A stretch of DNA of 64,000 bases from Tenacibaculum sp. 190524A02b (GTDB lineage: Bacteria > Bacteroidota > Bacteroidia > Flavobacteriales > Flavobacteriaceae): positions 3,352,001 through 3,416,000 of the forward strand of contig NZ_OZ038525.1 in the NCBI RefSeq assembly GCF_964036645.1, written 5' to 3'. The notes beneath the pieces were generated by a model, which saw only the letters and a list, made by a program, of their open reading frames with translations, made no database searches and was not told the origin of the DNA. Every line of letters starts with the position of its first letter. Positions within the stretch are counted from its first letter, which is position 1. This document shows positions 47,901 through 55,692 of this stretch, piece by piece. Made by a program: the position numbers and the translations under genes.

Positions 47901-48287
47901 TGCATAGTTTCCAATTACACTTTCGGGTATTTTTGACGTTCTATTTTCATCTGGCTTTCCTCTTACCGTTCTTGAAATAACTCCGCCAATATTTAAACTC
48001 CAACCTAAACCAACATTACTTGTTAATTGGTCTACCTTAATACCACTTGCGTTATAACTTAAGCTAATAGGTACTTGTAAATTATTGGTTTTATAAACGG
48101 TTAAAGGAACGCTGGGTTGGACGGTTCCCGTAAAATGACCTACTTGTACTTCTCCGTACTTTCCTAGCTCATAAGCCGTGGGTGAAGGAGGTATTAAATT
48201 AGGGAGTTGTGGAATATCTCCTTGTTTTTGTGCATAACCTACTACGCCTAATAGCATTGCGTAAATGCATAACAATGTTTTTTTCAT
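44973..48287 (-). CDS. SpvB/TcB-like Rhs-repeat protein, first gene of Rhs operon
   Basis: 1104-residue exported protein with a signal peptide (1-19, GVVGYAQ). Its N-terminal part (GKYGEVQVGHFTGTVQPSVPLTVY, then ISLSYNASGIKVDQL and GLGWSLNIGGVISRTV) is the sheet-rich opening seen in SpvB- and TcB-like shell proteins. The C-terminal 200 residues hold YD repeats (DYDNKGNPVEV, YYEYDAFNRLHLV). It has no core DPxG end and no toxin tip. Only 5 bp separate it from the Rhs core gene, so the pair is one operon; this protein may complete the shell around the tip of its partner. The promoter TTG, 19 bp, TAAATTTG lies at 48376-48347. Confidence 0.85.
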   Translation of the reverse strand: MKKTLLCIYAMLLGVVGYAQKQGDIPQLPNLIPPSPTAYELGKYGEVQVGHFTGTVQPSVPLTVYKTNNLQVPISLSYNASGIKVDQLTSNVGLGWSLNIGGVISRTVRGKPDENRTSKIPESVIGNYADRETIRYFESFAITNNRENLKDTSIDVFNYNFLGHSGQFILDNDKNIVPLIPKGFQIEMTNDGFTITDTLGVLYYFTVFEKTANRTYGQGHNVESLPAKTAWYLTKITHPKGDEIYLTYESDAYTYDSNKAQSLTVLEPFYQVDCKGSILGSNAEISRVSTTMIRVIGGKKLKRITNNNDNTTLVIKYKNNPDVGITNLVDEITLSKESEIEAFTLKHLITDKNRVFLEEVIYKDPSKKYVFQYKTPELLPERMSFSQDHWGYYNGKNNLYFFPNPSKTETFSTALSVQNIGADKEIDPIVCQYGILEEIEYPTKGISKFTYENHSRTVVKDVYPDKTLVSISSGDFPGPPPPGGTTLDGIQIDESGEITTPNYEQDIVINAYVSLDDFSESCRNKSIPPHRVSANFSVYNVNKSQLEQLYVKSVAGLTSIGTGATIAPNRFHKTFYIKLDANTTYRFSLNGGDCVIAGASFLFHKEKPIPETIEKTDLIGGLRIKKKENIPNVGKTETIRYYYGDLNNLNKSSGFNYRSPWYVSNLVSTTPCQEGIPISGFYNYYTHKSLTSSSLRNLYESSSAFNTNYKYVTVSYGGDNFEKGGEQYEYFVKPDTPPAIVYGSIIENSPFDNFGWDNGLLKRKTLLKKKEDTFIKVQEVTNQYKRDNRFNDVVYGYTIKRVYELGTIFTRPDLRNLSNLDVMETRYRTNWFYMDRSEQKLYDDNGENPITSSTNYFYDNDQHLQLTRTETTDSNGLVLKTKTYYPDDVTSTSSLRHDNLTIAEKAAIDQLKTQNRIAEPVQVESYKNNVLQSTQRTNYKNFGGLYLPEFVQTAKGVSGLEDRVVYHDYDNKGNPVEVSKKDGTKIYYVWGYQQTQPIAKIEGYGSITSAQQTAINNAITASNNDVSEATENTLRTRLQTLRNSFANEATQVTTFTYNPLVGVTSVTDPRGITMYYEYDAFNRLHLVKNSDGHIVKENEYHYKN

Positions 48288-48346
48288 AAAAAATTGTGAT
48301 TAAATTAGCAATCGTTTATTTTAAATTCTTCTCTAATATTTTTAGG

Positions 48347-48376
48347 CAAATTTAGTTTCTTTTTTTATTTCAACAA
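48347..48376 (-). promoter_or_regulatory. promoter of the Rhs operon
   Basis: Minus-strand -33 TTG (48376-48374), 19-bp spacer, -7 TAAATTTG (48354-48347), about 60 bp upstream of the first Rhs gene. The solo TGTACA repeat is about 70 bp further upstream, not overlapping the promoter. Confidence 0.65.
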
Positions 48377-48445
48377 CTTTTTCAGCCTCTTTTTTAATCA
48401 TTTACCTTAATTCTGTACGTAATTCCTAGGTTTTTACTTTTAAAA

Positions 48446-48535
48446 CACCATACTGTACAAGAAAAAAAATTCAGAAAAAAAGTTTGTACAGCTGTGTACA
48501 ATCAAAAAATAAAAACGAAAATTTATTGTACAACA
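48446..48535 (+). repeat. solo copy of the TGTACA repeat unit
   Basis: Starting with CACCATACTGTACAAG, this segment matches the last unit of the array (38362-38449) over 88 bp with about 10-12 substitutions and no net length change. TGTACA sites at 48454, 48495 and 48527 keep the 41 and 32 bp spacing exactly. The 5-bp TGTACA cores are unchanged while the A-rich middle differs. Confidence 0.85.
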
Positions 48536-48542
48536 TTCAACA

Positions 48543-48577
48543 TAAAAAAACAGGTCTACTTATTGTTGTAAACCTGT
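48543..48577 (-). terminator. terminator of the feo operon
   Basis: Arms ACAGGTCTAC and GTAAACCTGT (one mismatch) followed by T7 on the minus strand, 30 bp after the small FeoB-associated gene. Confidence 0.8.
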
Positions 48578-48606
48578 CTATATGTGATTATTTATAAAAT
48601 AAATCC

Positions 48607-48720
48607 TTAACAATTACAATTTGTATCGCAGCCATTTTTCTTTTTAGAAGGTAAAAAAAACTTCTTCACCAAGAAAAACACTGCCAACAAAACAATACTA
48701 TAAGCTATAATCTCTTGCAT
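48607..48720 (-). CDS. FeoB-associated Cys-rich membrane protein
   Basis: 37-residue protein: one transmembrane helix (about residues 3-22), a basic stretch (PSKKK) and a Cys-rich end (CDTNCNC). This is the layout of the FeoB-associated family that accompanies ferrous iron transporters. The ATG overlaps the feoB stop by one base (TAATG), so it is translationally coupled to feoB, and the operon terminator follows 30 bp later. A role in binding or handing on Fe(II) at the membrane is the family suggestion. Confidence 0.85.
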   Translation of the reverse strand: MQEIIAYSIVLLAVFFLVKKFFLPSKKKNGCDTNCNC

Positions 48721-50813
48721 TAACTTAATATTTGATAAGATAACAACGCACTAACATATGCCAATAACCCCATACCTACAAGTTGAATCATTGGCCATTT
48801 CCAACTTTTAGTTTCCCTTTTAACTATTGCCAAAGTAGCCATGCACTGCATAGCAAAAGCATAAAATAATAGTAATGAAATCCCAGTAGGAAAATTAAAT
48901 CGTTTTCCTCCTGTTACTGCATTTACTTCAGAAGCCATTTTTTGTTTAATTGTAGTAGTATCTTCATCGTTATTTTCAACGCTATAAATAGTAGCTAACG
49001 TACCTACAAAAACTTCACGTGCAGCAAAAGAAGCTATTAAACCTATTCCTATTTTCCAATCGTATCCTAATGGTGTTACTATTGGCTCAATAGTTTTACC
49101 CATTATTCCAATATACGATTTTTCTAGCTTTACAGATGCTATTTTTTGGTCTAACTCAGTACCTGTAAGATTGGTAGTGGCTTCCGTTAATTCTTTTTCT
49201 ACATTATTATAAGATGTTGGTCCATGAGATGCTAAAAACCACAATACTATTGATATTGCTAATATAATTTGTCCAGCACCTAAAATAAATGCTTTTGTTT
49301 TTTCTAAGACCTCTAATCCTACATTTTTTACAGAAGGCACTTTATAATTAGGCATTTCTACTACAAAAAATGAAGTGCTTTTAATTTTTAACATTTTATG
49401 TAGAACATACGCTGAACCTACTGCTGCTATAAAACCTAACAAATACAAACTTAACAAGGTAACCCCTTGTAAACTTAAAAAACCAAATAATTTTCTATCA
49501 GGTATTATCAAAGCTATTAAAATAGCATATACTGGCAATCGTGCCGAACAAGTGGTAAAAGGTGTTACTAAAATAGTTATTAAACGCTCTTTCCAACTAG
49601 TAATAGTACGAGTAGCCATAACTGCTGGAATAGCACAAGCTGTTCCTGATATTAACGGAATCACACTTTTTCCACTCATTCCAAAACGCCTCATTATTTT
49701 ATCCATTAAAAACACTACACGACTCATGTAACCTGTTTCTTCTAAAATGGCGATAAATAAAAATAAAATAGCTATTTGAGGAATAAAAATAACAACCCCA
49801 CCAATACCTGGAATTACTCCATCTGTTAGTAAATCTGTTAATTTCCCTTCTGGAAGTATTGTTTTTACATACTCAGAGATATTAGCAAATGTTCCATCTA
49901 TAAAATCCATAGGAGCAGAAGCCCATTCAAAAATAGATTGAAACATTAACAATAAGAGCCCAAAGAATATGACATAACCAAATACCTTATGTGTAAATAT
50001 TTTATCCAACTTACTTCGCACATCAGTAGCTTTAGTTTTATCAACAATATATGTCTCTTTTAAAACTTCATTAATGTACTGATAACGATAAATAGTTTCT
50101 TTGTGCTGGTATTTTTTTAAGGTAGATACATCGTTCTTAAAAGTAGAAAGCTTCTCTTTTTCCTCCTTTGTCAACAAAGAGACTTGGTTTTGCGTAAGCA
50201 TTAACCATGTTTTATATAAAGAATAACGATCTGTAACAGTTTTTAATGATTCAAAGTACGAATTATCAATCTTTGACGTAATTGAATTAAAATCTTTTGT
50301 AACTTCTATTTTTGAATAATCTGCTATTTGTTTTTTAAGCTCATCAATGCCTTTTCCAGCTCTAGCAGAAATTAAAACTACTTCTGTATTTAATTTAGCT
50401 GATAATTTTTCAACATCAATTCTTATTCCCTTGCGTTCCATTTGATCTGACATGTTTACTGCCAAAATGGTTGGTAATCCTAAATCTTGAACTTGCGTAA
50501 AAAGTAATAGATTCCTTTTTAAATTCTCTACTTCTGCAACTACAATAATTACATCTGGTAAATCCTCAGTGGCTACTACTGATCTGATTACCATACTTTC
50601 ATCTAATGAAGTTGGATTGATACTATAAGTTCCTGGTAAATCTACTACAGAGGCTATTTTATCATCAAAAAGCTTACATTTTCCTTGTTTTTTATCAACT
50701 GTAACACCAGGGTAGTTTCCTACTTTTTGATTCAATCCTGTTAATTGATTAAACAATGATGTTTTTCCTGTATTTGGATTTCCTATTAAAGCTACATTAA
50801 TTTTTTTACTCAT
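48720..50813 (-). CDS. feoB: ferrous iron transport protein B
   Basis: 697-residue inner-membrane Fe(II) transporter. The cytosolic G domain has GNPNTGKTS (11-19), DLPGTYS and NMSD for GTP binding. A helical linker follows to about 270, and the C-terminal half holds about eight to ten helices with the gate repeats (IPLISGTACAIPAVMATRTI; the second gate near SFAAREVFVGTL). It lies 2 bp after feoA and overlaps the FeoB-associated gene by one base. Confidence 0.96.
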   Translation of the reverse strand: MSKKINVALIGNPNTGKTSLFNQLTGLNQKVGNYPGVTVDKKQGKCKLFDDKIASVVDLPGTYSINPTSLDESMVIRSVVATEDLPDVIIVVAEVENLKRNLLLFTQVQDLGLPTILAVNMSDQMERKGIRIDVEKLSAKLNTEVVLISARAGKGIDELKKQIADYSKIEVTKDFNSITSKIDNSYFESLKTVTDRYSLYKTWLMLTQNQVSLLTKEEKEKLSTFKNDVSTLKKYQHKETIYRYQYINEVLKETYIVDKTKATDVRSKLDKIFTHKVFGYVIFFGLLLLMFQSIFEWASAPMDFIDGTFANISEYVKTILPEGKLTDLLTDGVIPGIGGVVIFIPQIAILFLFIAILEETGYMSRVVFLMDKIMRRFGMSGKSVIPLISGTACAIPAVMATRTITSWKERLITILVTPFTTCSARLPVYAILIALIIPDRKLFGFLSLQGVTLLSLYLLGFIAAVGSAYVLHKMLKIKSTSFFVVEMPNYKVPSVKNVGLEVLEKTKAFILGAGQIILAISIVLWFLASHGPTSYNNVEKELTEATTNLTGTELDQKIASVKLEKSYIGIMGKTIEPIVTPLGYDWKIGIGLIASFAAREVFVGTLATIYSVENNDEDTTTIKQKMASEVNAVTGGKRFNFPTGISLLLFYAFAMQCMATLAIVKRETKSWKWPMIQLVGMGLLAYVSALLSYQILS

Positions 50814-50815
50814 AA

Positions 50816-51040
50816 TTAAACTTTAATTAATTGGATATTTGCAGCTGTTTTTTTTCTAATGGCCAAATAACTTCCATTAACGCATATATATAAAGGATCA
50901 TTCAATGGAGCAACTTGTATTAATTCTACTTCTGCCCCAGGTAAACATCCCATTTCCAGTAATTTTAAAGGTATTCTATCTAAGCTTTCTTCTGATACAA
51001 CTCCCTTTTCCCCTATTTGTAATGATGCAATTGTACTCAA
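50816..51040 (-). CDS. feoA: ferrous iron transport protein A
   Basis: 74-residue SH3-like cytoplasmic partner of FeoB, with LLEMGCLPGAEVEL and a C-terminal GSYLAIRKKTA strand. It is the first gene of the feo operon. The upstream region has a -7 box TATATTTG (minus, 51071-51064) and a palindrome TAGAACCGTTCTA that may be an iron-regulator operator. Confidence 0.93.
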   Translation of the reverse strand: MSTIASLQIGEKGVVSEESLDRIPLKLLEMGCLPGAEVELIQVAPLNDPLYICVNGSYLAIRKKTAANIQLIKV

Positions 51041-51063
51041 TAAATTAAGTGTATGTTAGCTTG

Positions 51064-51098
51064 CAAATATACTAAAATAGAACCGTTCTAAACTAGAA
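51064..51098 (-). promoter_or_regulatory. feo promoter with overlapping palindromes
   Basis: TATATTTG on the minus strand (51071-51064) is followed upstream by the perfect 13-bp palindrome TAGAACCGTTCTA (51078-51090), which shares an arm with TTCTAAACTAGAA (51086-51098). No -33 TTG is found; the dyads occupy the spacer. An iron-sensing repressor site is likely, identity unknown. Confidence 0.5.
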
Positions 51099-51132
51099 TA
51101 AATACTTTATAACTTTCTCCACCATGTTAACA

Positions 51133-51162
51133 TTGTTTGCTTTTACTGAAATAGTATATTTG
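51133..51162 (+). promoter_or_regulatory. promoter giving a probably leaderless mRNA
   Basis: TTG (51133-51135), 19-bp spacer, TATATTTG (51155-51162). The ATG of the next gene is at 51167, only 4 bp past the -7 box, so transcription should start at or within a base or two of the start codon. Confidence 0.65.
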
Positions 51163-51166
51163 TAGT

Positions 51167-52318
51167 ATGACATTTGAGGATATTATTGGACAAGAACATA
51201 TAAAAAAACACTTAAAAAAATCTACTGAAAACGGAAGAATTCCGCATGCTCAATTATTTATAGGCAAAGAAGGTTCAGGAACCTTACCTATGGCTATAGC
51301 TTACGCACAACATTTACTTTGCAGCTTTTCTAACAATCAAGAAGCCTGTGTAATTAAGTGTAATAAATTACAACATCCAGACTTACACTTTGCTTTTCCT
51401 GTAACTACCACCGATACTGTTAAAAAACACCCTGTTAGCAATCTATTTTTAGAAGAGTGGCGTCAGTTTATTAACAAGTATCCTTATGGAAACTTATTCA
51501 ATTGGCTTCAACATATTGGGGTTGAAAATAAACAGGGACAAATTGGAGTTGATGAAGCTGAAGATGTTGTAAAAAAACTACAGTTAAAATCTTACGAGGG
51601 AGGTTTTAAAATAATGATTGTTTGGATGGCGGAAAAAATGAATATTGCCGCTTCTAATAAATTATTAAAATTAATAGAAGAACCTCCAAGTAAAACTATT
51701 TTCATATTAGTTACTGAAGATGAAGGCCAAATAATAAACACGATAAAATCTAGATGCCAAGCTTTACATTTTCCTTCTTTAAGTGAACAAGATATTATTG
51801 AAACTTTATTAAAAAGGGAAAGTACTAATGAAGGAGAAGCTACTAGAATAGCTCATCAGGCTGAAGGAAACTATAACAAAGCAGTACAACTGCTTCATAA
51901 TAATTCTAATGATATTATTTTTGAAGAATGGTTTATTACTTGGATTCGAAGTGCTTTTAAAGCAAAAGGAAATGCTACTGTAATACAAGACTTAATAAAA
52001 TGGTCTGAAACTATTGCTAGTACTGGTAGAGAAACTCAAAAACAATTTTTACAGTACTGTTTACAATTTTTCAGGCAAGCTTTGCTATTAAATTATGGGA
52101 CTCCTGATTTGGTTTTTTTAGAAACAAAAACCCCTAACTTTCAATTAGCTAAATTTGCCCCTTTTGTGCATAGCGGCAACATACTCACTATTGAAAAAGA
52201 AATTGGAGAAGCACAATACCATATTGAGCGTAATGGAAATGCAAAAATAATTTTATTAGATTTATCCATTAAACTAACACGTCTTTTACATTCAAAAGAA
52301 GACAAAATCAAATCATAA
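51167..52318 (+). CDS. DNA polymerase III delta'-like clamp-loader subunit
   Basis: 383-residue AAA+ protein: IIGQEHIKKHLKKS at the start is the family opening, followed by a degenerate P-loop (GKEGSGTLPMA), a cysteine cluster (about 60-75), and sensor 1 with NKLLKLIEEPPSKTIFIL. Loss of a consensus Walker A is normal for the delta' subunit of the clamp loader. The stop overlaps the next ATG by one base (TAATG). Confidence 0.85.
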   Translation: MTFEDIIGQEHIKKHLKKSTENGRIPHAQLFIGKEGSGTLPMAIAYAQHLLCSFSNNQEACVIKCNKLQHPDLHFAFPVTTTDTVKKHPVSNLFLEEWRQFINKYPYGNLFNWLQHIGVENKQGQIGVDEAEDVVKKLQLKSYEGGFKIMIVWMAEKMNIAASNKLLKLIEEPPSKTIFILVTEDEGQIINTIKSRCQALHFPSLSEQDIIETLLKRESTNEGEATRIAHQAEGNYNKAVQLLHNNSNDIIFEEWFITWIRSAFKAKGNATVIQDLIKWSETIASTGRETQKQFLQYCLQFFRQALLLNYGTPDLVFLETKTPNFQLAKFAPFVHSGNILTIEKEIGEAQYHIERNGNAKIILLDLSIKLTRLLHSKEDKIKS

Positions 52319-52824
52319 TGTTTAAAAATATTTCTCTTATTATTTGTGTGTGTTTACTTGCTATAGCCTGTAAACAAGAAAAGAAAGTTGAAAAAAACAC
52401 AGAAAAAAATAACATACCTAAAGCACTACTAAAAAATTATATGGTTGGTAACTGGGAAACATCCTATATTAAAATAGAAATGCCAACTGTTAATAAAACA
52501 GATAGTTTACAAGTTTTTGAAGATGACTTTAGTAATCCTAATTCTGGAAAAGCACAATCTACCTATAAAGAAGATGGTACGTTTTCTGCATGGTTTTTGC
52601 AACCTGATGGTAAAAAGTCTGGAGTTACCAATGGTACATGGAAAACCAAAGGAGATAGTTTGTATGTAGACTATCCTTATATAGGAAAACAAGTACAAGC
52701 TTGGTATTTAATTACAAAAACCAAAGAAGGATTTGAAGGTAAAGTTATTTATGATTGGGACAATGATGGAGAATTTGATGATAAATTACTTATGAAATCC
52801 AAAAGAATAACTACTACAAATTGA
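52318..52824 (+). CDS. lipocalin-like lipoprotein
   Basis: 168-residue lipoprotein with lipobox LAIACKQ (Cys18). The mature part (NYMVGNWETSYIKIE ... GTFSAWFLQPDGKKSGVTNGTW ... VYPY) has the one-barrel pattern of lipocalin-like domains. Its function is unknown. It is in an operon with the delta'-like gene before it and the histidine kinase after it, linked by 1- and 4-base overlaps. Confidence 0.7.
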   Translation: MFKNISLIICVCLLAIACKQEKKVEKNTEKNNIPKALLKNYMVGNWETSYIKIEMPTVNKTDSLQVFEDDFSNPNSGKAQSTYKEDGTFSAWFLQPDGKKSGVTNGTWKTKGDSLYVDYPYIGKQVQAWYLITKTKEGFEGKVIYDWDNDGEFDDKLLMKSKRITTTN

Positions 52825-54281
52825 TAAACGTTAACAATATATCACTCCGCATTCGAATATTCTTGTCAATGATATTGTTAATATTATTGGCTTCTGTTCT
52901 TATTGTTTCTGTAACTATTTACCAGTATGATGAACAAACAAAAGAATATAATATTCAACGTTTTGGAAGAAAAGAAGATGCTACCAAACATAATATTGAA
53001 ATAGAATTAAAGCGCAAAACTACTTACGCTGTAACTACGGAGAATTTATCTAAAATTTTTCAGGATAGAATATATGAAATAGCCACTGTACATAAACTAA
53101 CTATTTCTATGTATGACATGAATGGTACGCTATTAAAATCATCCATTCCTTATAATTTTGATAAAGCCAAAGAAGAGCCTTTACCCAAAGAAACAATTAA
53201 GGAGTTAGCTAACAATTCTAATCATAGAATTTTAAAAAGCAGAACAGAAAAAGGAGTCACTTACCAATCATCTTATACCTATATTAATGACCCTAGATTT
53301 AAGCGAATAGGTATTCTAGAACTTCAAATTGCCCAAGACAATGAAGATCAGAAAAAAGAACTAGAAGAGTTCATGTCTCGCCTATCTATTGTTTATTTTT
53401 TAATGTTTATTCTTGCCATTATTTTAGCTTATTTTCTATCTAGTTATATCACAAGATCTATTCAAACTATTTCGGAAAAAATTAAAGAAACACGTTTAAA
53501 TAAACGAAATGAAAAAATAACTTTAGGCTCTGCTAGTGCTGAAATAAATTCATTAGTTGATGCTTACAACAATATGATTGATCAGCTTGAAAATAGTGCT
53601 GTAAGATTAGCTAGAAGCGAACGCGAGCAAGCATGGAAAGAAATGGCTAAACAAGTAGCTCATGAAATTAAGAATCCGCTAACACCAATGCGTCTTTCTG
53701 TACAAAGCTTTGATCGAAGATTTAACCCAGATGATCCTAATATCCGAGAAAAAATGTCTGAATATAGTCAGACACTTATTCAACAAATCGATGTAATGAG
53801 TTCCATTGCTTCTGCCTTTTCTGACTTTGCTAAAATGCCTACACAACGTAGAGAAAAGTTAGACGTAGTAGAGGTTGTAAAACATGCTTTGGATATTTTT
53901 ACCGAAGATTATATTTATTATATCCCTAAAGAAAATGAGCTTTATGCAAACTTAGATAAAACTCAACTTATACGTATTGTTACCAATTTAGTTAAAAATG
54001 CTACACAAGCTATGAAAAAAGATGGCACACAGCCAAGAATAGAAGTTAAAGTAGCTTCAGAAAATAGTAATGTAAAAATCACTGTTTCTGACAATGGAAA
54101 AGGCATTATAGAAAAGAACAAAGATTTAATTTTTGAACCTAAATTTACAACCAAAACAAGCGGCATGGGCTTAGGGTTAGCCATGATAAAAAACATAATT
54201 GAAACTTATGATGGTACAATTAGTTTTTCATCAACAGAAGGTATTGGTACTGTTTTTACGGTTATTTTACCTAAAATATAA
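52821..54281 (+). CDS. membrane sensor histidine kinase, NtrY-like
   Basis: 486-residue kinase: N-terminal helix (about 12-32), periplasmic sensor segment (35-185), second helix (about 190-209), HAMP (210-262), HisKA with His281 in HEIKNPLTPM, and HATPase_c with NLVKNATQAM (N box), DNGKGI (G1) and GMGLGLAMIKN (G2). The arrangement resembles NtrY-type kinases. The start is TTG, overlapping the preceding stop as TTGA; the next in-frame ATG (residue 17) would remove half of the first helix. The cognate response regulator is not adjacent. Confidence 0.88.
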   Translation: MINVNNISLRIRIFLSMILLILLASVLIVSVTIYQYDEQTKEYNIQRFGRKEDATKHNIEIELKRKTTYAVTTENLSKIFQDRIYEIATVHKLTISMYDMNGTLLKSSIPYNFDKAKEEPLPKETIKELANNSNHRILKSRTEKGVTYQSSYTYINDPRFKRIGILELQIAQDNEDQKKELEEFMSRLSIVYFLMFILAIILAYFLSSYITRSIQTISEKIKETRLNKRNEKITLGSASAEINSLVDAYNNMIDQLENSAVRLARSEREQAWKEMAKQVAHEIKNPLTPMRLSVQSFDRRFNPDDPNIREKMSEYSQTLIQQIDVMSSIASAFSDFAKMPTQRREKLDVVEVVKHALDIFTEDYIYYIPKENELYANLDKTQLIRIVTNLVKNATQAMKKDGTQPRIEVKVASENSNVKITVSDNGKGIIEKNKDLIFEPKFTTKTSGMGLGLAMIKNIIETYDGTISFSSTEGIGTVFTVILPKI

Positions 54282-54317
54282 CACTACAACAACAAATAGA
54301 TTATAAAGAATAGAAAC

Positions 54318-55100
54318 ATGGATTTTGATAATATTTTAATTGACCAAAAAAACGGGTTAGCTACTATAACTATTAACCGCCCTAAAAAATTAAATGCTTT
54401 AAACAAAGCAACTATTGAGGAACTACACAAAGCTTTTCAAGCTTTAAATAATGATACAAACACCAAAGTAATTATTATAACTGGTAGTGGTGAAAAAGCT
54501 TTTGTAGCTGGAGCAGATATTTCAGAGTTTGCTCATTTTTCCATAAATGAAGGTGGACAATTAGCTCAAAAGGGTCAAGAAATACTTTTTGATTTTATTG
54601 AAAACTTATCTACTCCTGTTATTGCTGCTATTAATGGGTTTGCACTAGGTGGAGGCTTAGAGTTAGCCATGGCTTGTCATTTTAGAATTGCTTCTGATAA
54701 TGCTAAAATGGGATTACCAGAGGTTTCTTTAGGCGTTATTCCTGGATATGGTGGAACACAACGACTTCCTCAACTGGTAGGAAAAGGGAAAGCTATGGAA
54801 TTAATTATGACTGCTGGAATGATTGATGCAAATGAGAGTAAAGAGTTAAAACTTGTTAATTATGTTACCCCGTTAAACGAATTATTACCTTTAGCTGAAA
54901 AATTAGCTCAAAAAATAATGAGAAATTCCTCTGTTGCTATTAGCAGCGCTATTAAAGCAATTAATGACAATTTTAAAGAAGGAATTAATGGCTTCCAAAC
55001 TGAAATTACTGAATTTGGAAACTGCTTTGGCACAAATGATTTTAAAGAGGGAACTACTGCCTTTTTAGAAAAGAGAAAACCAAACTTCCCAGGGAACTAA
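54318..55100 (+). CDS. enoyl-CoA hydratase/isomerase family protein
   Basis: 260-residue crotonase-fold enzyme. The oxyanion-hole segments are AGADISEF (about 64-71) and ALGGGLELAMAC (109-120). The two acid-base glutamates of enoyl-CoA hydratases are present, Glu115 and Glu135 (LPEVSLG), so hydratase activity is plausible. It could serve fatty acid or amino acid beta-oxidation. No other beta-oxidation genes are adjacent. Confidence 0.88.
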   Translation: MDFDNILIDQKNGLATITINRPKKLNALNKATIEELHKAFQALNNDTNTKVIIITGSGEKAFVAGADISEFAHFSINEGGQLAQKGQEILFDFIENLSTPVIAAINGFALGGGLELAMACHFRIASDNAKMGLPEVSLGVIPGYGGTQRLPQLVGKGKAMELIMTAGMIDANESKELKLVNYVTPLNELLPLAEKLAQKIMRNSSVAISSAIKAINDNFKEGINGFQTEITEFGNCFGTNDFKEGTTAFLEKRKPNFPGN

Positions 55101-55138
55101 ACATTTTTCAAATAGAAAAACATTTAAGAAGGTTATCA

Positions 55139-55231
55139 TAAAAAAAACAGCATCTAGGAATTTTACTAGATGCTACTTTAACTTAAGGGAAAAAAATAAA
55201 AATTGTCGAAATTTATTTAATTAATCTCAAC
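55139..55231 (-). ncRNA. candidate small RNA copy A
   Basis: About 92 nt. Possible -7 box TATATTTA (minus, 55243-55236; one mismatch). Ends in hairpin GCATCTAG-CTAGATGC (55150-55173) followed by T8, the best terminator of the three. It shares the CCCTTAA motif before the hairpin with the other copies, but is the most diverged. Confidence 0.4.
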
Positions 55232-55385
55232 TAGCTAAATATACATTTTAAATTTAAACAGCTATACAAAAATCACATATAATGTATATATAGTATACTT
55301 TTATGATAATATAGTATATTAACACATTTTAAATCACTGTATAAATGCAAAAGTAGGTTGAAATATGATTTTATTAAAGAGTAAA

Positions 55386-55476
55386 TACAAAAATAGCATC
55401 TAAGTGTTTGCTTACTAGATGCCATTCTTAATTTAAGGGAATTGTAAAACTTACAGTATTAAGGGGATGTAAATTA
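55386..55476 (-). ncRNA. candidate small RNA copy B
   Basis: About 90 nt. Possible -7 box TAGAATTG (minus, 55488-55481; one mismatch), with a TTG 21 bp further upstream (55512-55510). The hairpin at 55396-55422 is followed by TATTTTTG. The unit shares ACAATTCCCTTAAATTAA and the hairpin loop with copy C almost base for base. Confidence 0.42.
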
Positions 55477-55597
55477 ATTACAATTCTAATATACAATTAT
55501 TTTTTCATTCAAATACAATAATTACTTAAACAAGCATATATTATACAATATAAAGGTAATATTATATCAATAAGGTTGTTTTTATAAAAATGGCTGA

Positions 55598-55692
55598 AAA
55601 CAAAAATAGCATCTAAGTGTTTGCTAACTAGATGCCATTTAATTTAAGGGAATTGTAAAAATTGTAATATCAAGGGGAATGTTAAACTTTTA
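55598..55692 (-). ncRNA. candidate small RNA copy C
   Basis: About 94 nt. Full promoter: TTG (minus, 55727-55725), 19 bp, TATATTTG (55705-55698). The transcript would run through ATTCCCCTTGATATTAC and ACAATTCCCTTAAATTAA to a hairpin (55609-55635) and T-tract. Being behind the HD gene, its hairpin could also serve as that gene's terminator. Confidence 0.45.

Larger units (their letters stand above)
38174..48535. mobile_element. candidate repeat-bracketed Rhs/integrase element
   Basis: Direct repeats of 88 bp (38362-38449 and 48446-48533, roughly 10-12 differences) enclose a DDE integrase, a candidate immunity lipoprotein and two Rhs genes. The repeats stand in the same orientation. No target-site duplication was identified and the element ends are assumed from the repeats, so the boundaries are provisional. 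Confidence 0.4.

Noticed and set aside
55396..55635. Short peptides starting at ATGGCATCTAG in the repeated units
   Set aside because: Copy C reads MASS then stop while copy B continues in a different way, so the peptide is not conserved although the RNA hairpin is.
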